A stretch of DNA of 64,000 bases from Leptolyngbyaceae cyanobacterium JSC-12 (GTDB lineage Bacteria > Cyanobacteriota > Cyanobacteriia > Leptolyngbyales > Leptolyngbyaceae). Of the stretch, positions 17,721 to 24,854 are shown in pieces; the stretch's first letter is position 1; each line of letters opens with the position of its first letter. The stretch lies in contig CM001633.1 in the NCBI GenBank assembly GCA_000309945.1, positions 1,832,292 to 1,896,291 of the forward strand, in the 5' to 3' direction. The position numbers and the translations under genes were made by a program. Below the pieces are notes generated by a model. The model was not told where the DNA came from. It worked only from the letters and a program-made list of their open reading frames with translations, and did not search any database.

Positions 17721-19084
17721 GAACATCGCGTCACAATGAATTGCAGCAAATCATCAAAGGCTTGACGAGTGAGGGTATAGAGCTTCTGTCCCACCGTTTG
17801 CTTGCCTTGAGCAAACTCAAATCGTTCAGATTGTGCGCCAGAACAGGCAGTCCGTTGCAGAATCGACTGCGCCACGCAACTAAGACGGAAGTGACGGTTG
17901 ACCGCTTCCTCGTTCCGCACCTGAGCCGACTCTAGCCCGGTGTGCTGTTTGCTCACCTCATGAAAGACCTCGCAGGACCATCGATAACTCCAAGTCTGCA
18001 TGACTCGCCCACTTTCCCAATGCAACGCATCGGTGAGCAGGAAGCGAGGTGGGTCTTGTAAATCTGCTTGCTCGTGGACGATGACCAATCGCTTGCGTCC
18101 AAACTTCTTGAGGCGCACGACTTTGGTAAATGCCCAAATCGGTTTCGTTTCGCCGTTGCGGCAAGTGACTTGAATCGGGCGAAAGCTCTCTGGGTGATGG
18201 ATTCTGAGTTCTAAACCAATCGCATCTACCCGTTGCCATTGGTCATTCCACAAGATGTTGCGAGAACTTTCAACTTCACTCACCCAGTGTTTTCCTGCGG
18301 ACTCAATCATGGTGGTTAACTCAACAGTCAACACCCCATTGTCAAACGCATAATCGGCGGTGGGAAATTGTCCTTCCGCTTCCACTTGGCGCACAATCTC
18401 GACGGCAATCTCGGTGCGTTTGCGATACTCCAATCGATTCTTGTGATAATGCAACATCTCAATCAGTCGTTCTCGCACTTGGTCTAAATCGTCATAGTGG
18501 GATTTTGCCGTCACCTTCAGATACTCCCGTTCTGCCACTGAAAAATCTGGAAACTGCACCACCACGTCAATCCCATCAATTAGGTGGCGGTTCGCAATCG
18601 TCGCCGTCACCACCGTTTGAAAGCAACTCATCCGATGTTCCACATAATCATAGGATCGCTTCACCCCAAAGATCTGCTTGCCCCAATCGTGATGGCTGAG
18701 CGTCCAATCCAGACTGATGACTTCTCGCCCTCGCCCCTGATGCTCTTTGGCTATCACAGCACGATGATGGGACATTAACTCTGAACTCCTCCAGCCCGCC
18801 TCAAACACCGCTGCGTGCATCGCTCTTCGTCCGCCGACCTCCCCACCTGCTACCCATTGTCCGGCAATCCCTTGCAAGGTTTTGTTCTCACTCAACAGCA
18901 ATCCGGTCACATAGCGACTCACCTGCTCAAAGCCTGCGCCTCGGCAGAACAGGTCTCGATATTTCCCAAACTCTTGAGCAATCGTCGATGGCACAGCGAC
19001 AAAGGGCAGCATGATACGGCTACGGCTAACGTCTCCTACATTTTCTGCTTATCTTTTTCCTTTCTGGGTAACTTGCCAAGTCGT
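17630..19084. mobile_element. Insertion sequence copy B, 1455 bp, same element as copy A
   Basis: Same length, ends and encoded protein as the element at 5063-6517. The flanking direct repeat is GTTAAGCA at 17622-17629 and 19085-19092, again 8 bp. With GTATCGGA at the other site, both targets begin with GT and end with A, which may reflect a weak target preference. The insertion lies 51 bases before the stop codon of the hydrolase gene. Confidence 0.95.
17672..19012 (-). CDS. DDE transposase of IS copy B
   Basis: 446 aa, the same translation as at 5105-6445, with the same likely catalytic Asp (SLDW), Asp (ADYAFDNG) and Glu (CEVFHE). Shadow translations in the other frames also agree between copies, so the DNA is nearly or fully identical. 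It runs opposite to the interrupted hydrolase gene. Confidence 0.9.
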   Translation of the reverse strand: MLPFVAVPSTIAQEFGKYRDLFCRGAGFEQVSRYVTGLLLSENKTLQGIAGQWVAGGEVGGRRAMHAAVFEAGWRSSELMSHHRAVIAKEHQGRGREVISLDWTLSHHDWGKQIFGVKRSYDYVEHRMSCFQTVVTATIANRHLIDGIDVVVQFPDFSVAEREYLKVTAKSHYDDLDQVRERLIEMLHYHKNRLEYRKRTEIAVEIVRQVEAEGQFPTADYAFDNGVLTVELTTMIESAGKHWVSEVESSRNILWNDQWQRVDAIGLELRIHHPESFRPIQVTCRNGETKPIWAFTKVVRLKKFGRKRLVIVHEQADLQDPPRFLLTDALHWESGRVMQTWSYRWSCEVFHEVSKQHTGLESAQVRNEEAVNRHFRLSCVAQSILQRTACSGAQSERFEFAQGKQTVGQKLYTLTRQAFDDLLQFIVTRCSHGHTNEQILQALLPS

Positions 19085-19135
19085 GTTAAGCAGCTTTTTC
19101 AGGACACGTTAAAGAAAGCTGAGCCTAGCCCTTAG
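19085..19135 (+). pseudogene. Detached 3' end of the dienelactone hydrolase gene
   Basis: Starting with the right target duplication, the restored frame reads VKQLFQDTLKKAEPSP and stops at TAG 19133-19135. This is the expected C-terminal helix of the family. It is separated from the rest of the gene by IS copy B. Confidence 0.85.
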
Positions 19136-19151
19136 TCACTGGTTTCGGCTC

Positions 19152-21107
19152 TCAAACGCTTTGCTGGATCAACCGCGATCGATAGCGCCCGATCGCGGTT
19201 AGAGGAAAATGCTGCAGGTAGAGGTGATACTTCAGGTAAAAGTGGCAGGGAAAACCAGTTCCAGTGAAGTAATCTTCATCCCAGGAGCCATCTGGACGTT
19301 GAGTATCTACTAAATACTGCACACCCCGCTGAATTGCCTCCATCTCGTACTTGCCTAGGGCATCTCCAGCAGCAAGCAAACCGGTGATTGCCCAGGCTGT
19401 TTGGGAAGCGGTGCTGTCTCCCTGCCCCATATAAGCGCGATTATTGTAACTGAAGCAAGTTTCGCCCCAGCCGCCATCCTGGTTCTGGCAGGTAACAAGC
19501 CATGCCGCACCCCGCTCAATTTCTCGCTGGTGTGTGTCAGGGGCAATCAGAGAGAGGGCTGATAACACCCCACTAGTGCCGTAGATGTAGTTCACCCCCC
19601 AGCGACCAAACCAACATCCTTCTGGTTCTTGTTCATTCCGAAGATAGGTAAGGGCGCGATCAATTGCAGCGCGAGAAAGAGAAGACACAGGGGCTGAGGA
19701 TTGAACCAACCGTCCCGCCATCTCCAGCACACGAGCTGTAACATCAGCAGTATTGGGGTCAATCATAGCTTTCAGATCACCATAGGGTATCTGGTTAAGC
19801 CAGTCAGCATCATTGTTGAGATCAAAGGCTGCCCAACCACCGGGATTGCATTGCATCGAGGCAATCCATTGCACGGCACGAGCGATCGCTTGCTGTTTCA
19901 GTTTTTCATTCGGCAATTGCACAGCATTCAGTGCCATCACCACCACAGCGGAATCGTCCACATCTGGATAAAAGCGGTTGATGAACTCAAATGCCCAGGC
20001 TCCAGGCTTGCCAACCTTATTCTTCACCGCCCAATCACCATAATCCAAAATCTGGGCATCCAGCAGCCACTGCCCTCCTTTCACCAGGGCTGGATGGTCG
20101 GAAGCGATGCCTGAATCGACTAGCGATCGCATAACCAAGGCTGTATCCCACACTGGAGACACACAAGGCTGCACCCAGTAAGCATCATCTTTTTCAATGG
20201 CAAAGCGATCAACCGCCTGCATTCCCCGTTCCACAATTGGGTCATGCGCGTCATAGCCCAGTGCCCGCAATGCCAGCAGCGAATTCAGCATCGCAGGAAT
20301 GATGCCACCCCAATCTCCCGTCGGTTCCTGTCGCTCTAGCACCCATCTTTCAGCCGCTTGAATGCCTTCCTCACGAAACGGTACCAAGTTCAGGCTTTCG
20401 GCAACCTTGAAAGCTCCATCCAGCATCACGAACACATCAGACCAATCACCTTTGCGCGGCAGTTCAAACCTGGCATTTTCGCGCCCTTCGGCATATAACT
20501 CATCCAAAGTAATAGCTGGATCGACCAGATAAACGGGCTTTTTGTCAAACACAATCAGCAAGGGCACCGTGCTACCGCGTGCCCAACTGGACATTTCATA
20601 AATTGGAAAACTAGAGGGCAACAGCATAATCCAGGCAGGAAGAGAAGGCAGACCTGCCCAGTCATAACAACCAATTAACGCCAGGTGAAACTTCGTAAAA
20701 ATGCGGGTTTTAGTGATGCCGCCCCGTTCCAAAATAAATGTCTTCGCTTTTTGCAAGGCTGAGTCAGAAGCAGGTACCCCCAGCAACCGCATTGCCATGT
20801 ACGCTTCAACAGTAGTGCTAAGTTCGCCGCCATCACCGTAAAATAATTCCCAACCACCATGTTCGCGTTGTTGACGCCGCAAATAAGTTTCTATCTTGTG
20901 CAGCGGACGAGTAGCATCTGTACCCCAAATCTTATGCAGCAGCACTACTTCGGCCGCCATCGTCACATTGGATTCCAACTCTGCCCACCAGTAGCCATCT
21001 GGATGTTGAAGCGATAGTAAATAGTTTTGGCTACGGGAAATAATTTCATTCAGTTTTTCTAGTGCAATTCCTGGTTGAGATACCGTACCTTTGTCTTGCG
21101 TTTGCAT
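19152..21107 (-). CDS. shc: Squalene-hopene cyclase
   Basis: 651 aa, full length. It cyclises squalene to hopene and diplopterol at the membrane, the entry step of hopanoid synthesis. The catalytic acid motif is PDVDDSAVVV near residue 380. Several QW motifs of the terpene cyclase double barrel are visible, such as GSWDEDYFTGTGFP, GGWGETCFSYNN and GCWFGRWGVNYIYGT. The gene is divergent from the HpnB-like glycosyltransferase gene with 52 bp or slightly more between starts, so they probably share a control region. The end lies 16 bp past the displaced hydrolase tail. Confidence 0.97.
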   Translation of the reverse strand: MQTQDKGTVSQPGIALEKLNEIISRSQNYLLSLQHPDGYWWAELESNVTMAAEVVLLHKIWGTDATRPLHKIETYLRRQQREHGGWELFYGDGGELSTTVEAYMAMRLLGVPASDSALQKAKTFILERGGITKTRIFTKFHLALIGCYDWAGLPSLPAWIMLLPSSFPIYEMSSWARGSTVPLLIVFDKKPVYLVDPAITLDELYAEGRENARFELPRKGDWSDVFVMLDGAFKVAESLNLVPFREEGIQAAERWVLERQEPTGDWGGIIPAMLNSLLALRALGYDAHDPIVERGMQAVDRFAIEKDDAYWVQPCVSPVWDTALVMRSLVDSGIASDHPALVKGGQWLLDAQILDYGDWAVKNKVGKPGAWAFEFINRFYPDVDDSAVVVMALNAVQLPNEKLKQQAIARAVQWIASMQCNPGGWAAFDLNNDADWLNQIPYGDLKAMIDPNTADVTARVLEMAGRLVQSSAPVSSLSRAAIDRALTYLRNEQEPEGCWFGRWGVNYIYGTSGVLSALSLIAPDTHQREIERGAAWLVTCQNQDGGWGETCFSYNNRAYMGQGDSTASQTAWAITGLLAAGDALGKYEMEAIQRGVQYLVDTQRPDGSWDEDYFTGTGFPCHFYLKYHLYLQHFPLTAIGRYRSRLIQQSV

Positions 21108-21171
21108 AAATTAACACTCCTCCCCAATGTTGAGCTATTGTGCATCCTGTAGATGAAGATTGGCAATCGTA

Positions 21172-22554
21172 ATGTTGGGTGAATTTAGCTTAGGAATTGC
21201 GCTGGTATCTGTGGCAATTTGGATTGGCTTGCTCACGTTGTGGGGGGGGTTTTGGAAGTGTGATCAACGGTTAGAGGGAGAAGAGGGAGACAGGCAACAG
21301 GCAACAGGCAACAGGCAACAGTCTGCTCCTCAATCTGCAATCTCTAATCTCCGATCTCCAACTCTATCCCCTACGCCCTCGTCTTCTCTTCCCTTCGTTT
21401 GTGCCATTATTCCAGCGCGTAATGAGGCGGAGATGCTGCCGACGAGTTTGCGATCGCTCCTCTGCCAAACCTACCCAGGTCCGTTCGAAATTGTGCTAGT
21501 GAATGATCAGAGCACAGACGGAACGGGAGAAGTTGCCAAACAAACGGCTGAAATACTGGGAAAAGCTGCCCAGTTGACGGTGCTTGATGCCGAACCGTTG
21601 CCCGCAGGATGGACTGGAAAACTGTGGGCAATGGAACAGGGCGTTCGCCATACTCGCATGATGACGACACAGCCGGATTATTTGTTGCTGACTGATGCCG
21701 ATATTGAACACGACCCTGGTAATGTACACAGACTGGTAACCAAAGCTCAGCAAGATGAGCGGGATCTGGTTTCGTTGATGGTCTTGCTCCGTTGCCAGAG
21801 TGTTTGGGAAAAGTTGTTGATTCCAGCATTTGTTTTCTTTTTCCAAAAGCTCTATCCCTTTCCATTAGTCAATGATCCGCATAGCTGGGTTGCCGCTGCG
21901 GCTGGGGGATGTATGCTGATTCGGCGGGAAGCGCTGGAATCTATTGGAGGATTGCAAATTTTGCGCCAGGCACTAATTGATGATTGCACCCTGGCGCAAA
22001 AGGTGAAAACTGGGGGAAGCGATGAGAAAAGTTCTAGATTTCAGATTTCAGATTTTAGATTGCAGCGATCGCAGGATTCCCAGTCTGGTACTCTCAACTC
22101 CCAATCTGCAATCGCCAATCCTCAATCTCAAAAGTCTTCTCACCGGATCTGGATAGGGCTGACGCGATCTACTCGCAGCTTGCGTCCTTATGATTCCTTG
22201 CAGACTATCTGGGATATGGTGGCGCGAACCGCTTACACGCAGTTAAACTACTCACCACTTTTGCTGGTTGGAACTTTAGCGGGGATGACTCTGGTTTATC
22301 TAGTGTCTCCGATCGCCGCAACTACTGGATTGGTGACAGCAAACTGGGTGCTAGGGTTTGTAGGATTAGCTGGCTGGGCATTGATGACCCTAGCGTACTT
22401 CCCCACTATTCGCCTGTATGGATTGTCTCCACTGTGGGCAGTATGCTTGCCTGCGATCGCTGTCCTTTATACCTCGATGACAATTGACTCAGCCATTCGT
22501 CACTGGCGCGGCAAGGGCGGAGCCTGGAAAGGGCGAATTTACCCCAGTGCTTAG
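21172..22554 (+). CDS. hpnB: Glycosyltransferase, HpnB-like (hopanoid-associated)
   Basis: About 460 aa. An N-terminal membrane helix is followed by a GT-A fold: FVCAIIPARNEAEMLPTSL, VLVNDQSTDGT and LLTDADIEHDP with the metal-binding DAD. The C-terminal part has RIWIGLTRSTRSLRPY and further membrane helices, the layout of HpnB (family 2). Its sugar and acceptor are not known. The start may be ATG 21172 or TTG 21160. Two low-complexity segments interrupt the protein in frame (about residues 40-70 and 283-320) and are built from heptamer repeats; homologs would be expected to lack them. The stop overlaps the convergent lexA-like gene by four bases. Confidence 0.85.
   Translation: MLGEFSLGIALVSVAIWIGLLTLWGGFWKCDQRLEGEEGDRQQATGNRQQSAPQSAISNLRSPTLSPTPSSSLPFVCAIIPARNEAEMLPTSLRSLLCQTYPGPFEIVLVNDQSTDGTGEVAKQTAEILGKAAQLTVLDAEPLPAGWTGKLWAMEQGVRHTRMMTTQPDYLLLTDADIEHDPGNVHRLVTKAQQDERDLVSLMVLLRCQSVWEKLLIPAFVFFFQKLYPFPLVNDPHSWVAAAAGGCMLIRREALESIGGLQILRQALIDDCTLAQKVKTGGSDEKSSRFQISDFRLQRSQDSQSGTLNSQSAIANPQSQKSSHRIWIGLTRSTRSLRPYDSLQTIWDMVARTAYTQLNYSPLLLVGTLAGMTLVYLVSPIAATTGLVTANWVLGFVGLAGWALMTLAYFPTIRLYGLSPLWAVCLPAIAVLYTSMTIDSAIRHWRGKGGAWKGRIYPSA
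21291..21321. repeat. Heptamer repeat CAGGCAA (4 units plus 3 bases) inside hpnB
   Basis: Four exact units followed by CAG, encoding a Gln/Asn-rich stretch (RQQATGNRQQ) just after the first membrane helix of the glycosyltransferase. Confidence 0.9.
22036..22063. repeat. Degenerate heptamer repeat AGATTTC (4 units) inside hpnB
   Basis: Units AGATTTC, AGATTTC, AGATTTT and AGATTGC in tandem. They fall in the second low-complexity insert, between the conserved QKVK and RIWIGLTRSTRSLRP parts of the glycosyltransferase. Confidence 0.8.
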
Positions 22555-22832
22555 TACTCGCGCCAAACCCCAACTAAAACGCCTTGAATTTGAATACAGG
22601 TCGCGTCTTTTTCAATGTCGGGAAATTGGTCGTTTGCAGGTTTCAGAATGGCTCGACCGGCTTTCAGGTAAAAGTGCTTGAGGGGAGTGCCTTCGCCTTC
22701 TACATGGGCAGCCACGATGCTACCTGGCTTTAATGCTCGAGCATCATTGATGGTACGAGGAAACCCTTCCTGCTGAATGTAGGCACGCAAAAAATCCAAT
22801 AATTCGCGTTCCCGATGGGTTGATGCGGACAT
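22551..22832 (-). CDS. lexA: Internally deleted LexA (mini-LexA, 93 aa)
   Basis: Residues 1-29 match the first helix region of LexA (RERELLDFLRAYIQQEGFPRTI). From about residue 30 the protein jumps to the C-terminal end of the S24 peptidase-like domain (KPGSIVAAHVEGEGTPLKHFY, ILKPAND, IQGVLVGVWREY). Compared with cyanobacterial LexA of about 200 aa, roughly 110 residues are missing in frame: the recognition helix, the cleavage site and the segment with the catalytic Ser. The Lys (K52) that pairs with that Ser remains. It cannot act as a normal repressor. It may be a decaying gene or a small protein retaining the dimer interface; a full-length lexA may exist elsewhere. Confidence 0.75.
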   Translation of the reverse strand: MSASTHRERELLDFLRAYIQQEGFPRTINDARALKPGSIVAAHVEGEGTPLKHFYLKAGRAILKPANDQFPDIEKDATCIQIQGVLVGVWREY

Positions 22833-22886
22833 GGCGCTCTATTGCAAACAACTTGCCCTTATTATAGAACGCCCGTATTATTCAAG

Positions 22887-23576
22887 TTAGCTACTCAATA
22901 GTCTGGCTGTGAGATTTTGCAGAATCTTTAAACCCTTCGTTGATCCACGGATCAAGTGAATAGCAGCTATTGGTTCCCTCATCATGGCGATCGCCAGAGT
23001 GGTTGGTTTCAGTGAGCCATTCGCATCAAAGGCATTAGCAAGATTGGGAATATCCGCCTGGCAATCGTCGCTCACAACTCGCAACATAGCAACTTTGACT
23101 CCAATTTGCGTCAAGATCTTCAGCGCAGTAATTCCCTCCATATCCACCACATCTGCATGGAATTGCTGACCTAGTGCTTGCTTCTCCAGGGCACGAGAAA
23201 TCACACGATCGCTAGTGACTGCCCTCACTAACTTCACGGAGTTTCCTAGGGTTGCTTGAATTGCTGCAGTCAGAGAGCGATCGCAAGAAAATGCCGGTGC
23301 TAAGAGATCGTGACTTGTTATGCAACTCTCGTACAACACAACATTTCCCACTGTGAAAGCAGGCGCTAATCCACCACATAATCCCATCATCAAAACGCAT
23401 TGCTGCTCAAATAAACAACCCGTCTGGTGTAACTGCTGCAAATACTGAGCCAGCGGAGCGGACCCTACTGGAACCGGAAATACAGTCGGCGGATTGAAAA
23501 CATCCTGTAAACCACGACACACTGCCTGATATTCAGCCCCTTTAGGAACCAGAATGATTTGGATATCTGGAAGCAC
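22887..23576 (-). CDS. hpnG: Nucleoside phosphorylase-type protein, probable adenosylhopane nucleosidase HpnG
   Basis: 229 aa from GTG 23576, which has GAGGTG just upstream. The frame extends to 23759, but that extension is low-complexity (rich in Pro and Ser) and is probably untranslated. The protein has the phosphorylase fold: IILVPKGAEYQAVCRGL, the central VLMMGLCGGLAPAFTVGN and the C-terminal VVDMEGITALKILTQIGVKVAMLRVVSDD, whose Met-Glu contacts the ribose in MTA/SAH nucleosidases. HpnG removes adenine from the HpnH product on the way to bacteriohopanepolyols. The choice of HpnG over an ordinary MTA/SAH nucleosidase rests on the surrounding shc, hpnA and hpnH genes. Confidence 0.75.
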   Translation of the reverse strand: MLPDIQIILVPKGAEYQAVCRGLQDVFNPPTVFPVPVGSAPLAQYLQQLHQTGCLFEQQCVLMMGLCGGLAPAFTVGNVVLYESCITSHDLLAPAFSCDRSLTAAIQATLGNSVKLVRAVTSDRVISRALEKQALGQQFHADVVDMEGITALKILTQIGVKVAMLRVVSDDCQADIPNLANAFDANGSLKPTTLAIAMMREPIAAIHLIRGSTKGLKILQNLTARLLSS

Positions 23577-23821
23577 AAACACCTCGGAAAGGAAAAGAGA
23601 AAGAGGTAGGGAAGGTAGGGTTGGGGGTATCGGGGAAAGGTAGAGGTCAACGTGATCAGGGAAGAGTGAAGGCGTGGGGGCGTAGGGGAGTGGAGGAGTA
23701 GAGGAGTGCGTAAATAGCCAATACCGTTTGGCTGAGCGCTCCCGCCGAAGCTTATTCACCCATTGGCTCTTCTACTTCACCTTCCTCATCTCTCCCATCT
23801 TCCTCTTATCCCCAATTCTCC

Positions 23822-24685
23822 CTACGCTGGATCGGCCAATGGACTTGCTTTGCGCTTGGGCAACAGTTTGACGGTGTTGAAGGCGATCGCGGCGATCGTA
23901 GGGAGAAAATCGGGACGCAGGAGTTCATCTGGATAGACGCTCATGCGTTTCTCGTTTTCGGAAAGGCAGGTTTCCAGGAAGGCTTCCAGACTGAGATCGA
24001 CTTTAACGGCTTTGGCTCCAGAGGCTGTGAAGCCTTTTTTGCTGGCTGTTTTTTTACCTTTCTTGCCCATGCCTTTGAAGCTATCTAAGCGCCGCAGAGC
24101 GGCTCCAGCGTATTGCCGGAAGGAGGTGTAAGGACGTAAGAAGCCTTGATCTTCGACGATTTGTTTGTAAGCAATCCAGTTGACAAAAAAGACCATATGA
24201 CGGGCTTCTTCATCTACTAATGTATTGAAAATGTTGAATAAAGCTTCTGGAATAAAGTCAGTTTGGCGAGCAATGCCGAACAAACCAAAGGCAAAAAAGG
24301 AATCGAAACATTCACCATAGCCGAATTTGATAAACGCAGGTTCCAAATCGGCTGGGAGAGGCTTTTCAGGACGCTCGGGAACTTCGATGCCGTAGTAATT
24401 GACCATATACTCAATCACGCGACCATGCCGAGCTTCTTCCATGGCTTGTAGGGCGATCGCGTCTCGAATCAAGGGATCATCCACCAATTCAGCATAAGCC
24501 TTCAGCATTACTCCCGCTTTGCGTTCAGTGTAAAGTGCTTCATCCCAAAAGGGAATTTTACGGATACGCTCAATGGCGTTACTGTCTAGTTCCGGCCATG
24601 GCAGTGTTGCCGGTTCATAAGACACATGGCTGTCCATAAAACTCCGGCAAAATAGCTCCTTGTGAGCCTCAGAACCAATCTTCAT
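23822..24685 (-). CDS. Ferritin-like di-iron domain protein of unknown role
   Basis: 287 aa. Two E-x-x-H motifs lie on separate helices: QAMEEARHGRVIEYM (about residue 85) and LVDEEARHMVFFVNW (about 158), and further Glu residues (YTERKAGVMLKAYAEL) could complete a carboxylate-bridged di-iron site of the ferritin-like superfamily. A Lys-rich linker (KGMGKKGKKTASKKG, about 205-220) separates this from a C-terminal helix. Di-iron members include oxygenases and hydroxylases. The position between hpnG and the RND gene in a hopanoid region suggests a lipid-modifying oxidation, which is inference only. It diverges from the RND gene with about 170 bp between. Confidence 0.75.
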   Translation of the reverse strand: MKIGSEAHKELFCRSFMDSHVSYEPATLPWPELDSNAIERIRKIPFWDEALYTERKAGVMLKAYAELVDDPLIRDAIALQAMEEARHGRVIEYMVNYYGIEVPERPEKPLPADLEPAFIKFGYGECFDSFFAFGLFGIARQTDFIPEALFNIFNTLVDEEARHMVFFVNWIAYKQIVEDQGFLRPYTSFRQYAGAALRRLDSFKGMGKKGKKTASKKGFTASGAKAVKVDLSLEAFLETCLSENEKRMSVYPDELLRPDFLPTIAAIAFNTVKLLPKRKASPLADPA

Positions 24686-24854
24686 TCCTCACTCCCTTCC
24701 CAATCTTTTAAAAAATTAAACACATGTAAATTAACCCTAAACTAAACCTAGCTGAAATCCTCCGATCTGGTATTTCGTGTCTCAGTAGGGTTAAAGCTAG
24801 GATGGCAATAATGTGCATCTCAAGTTTTGCTAGTTTCTGTTGGAATTCCTGCTA

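Noticed and set aside
23577..23759. N-terminal extension of the HpnG-like protein
   Set aside because: The extra 61 residues are Pro/Ser/Leu low-complexity, encoded by pyrimidine/purine-biased intergenic-type DNA, and a GTG with a ribosome site lies at the start of the conserved fold.
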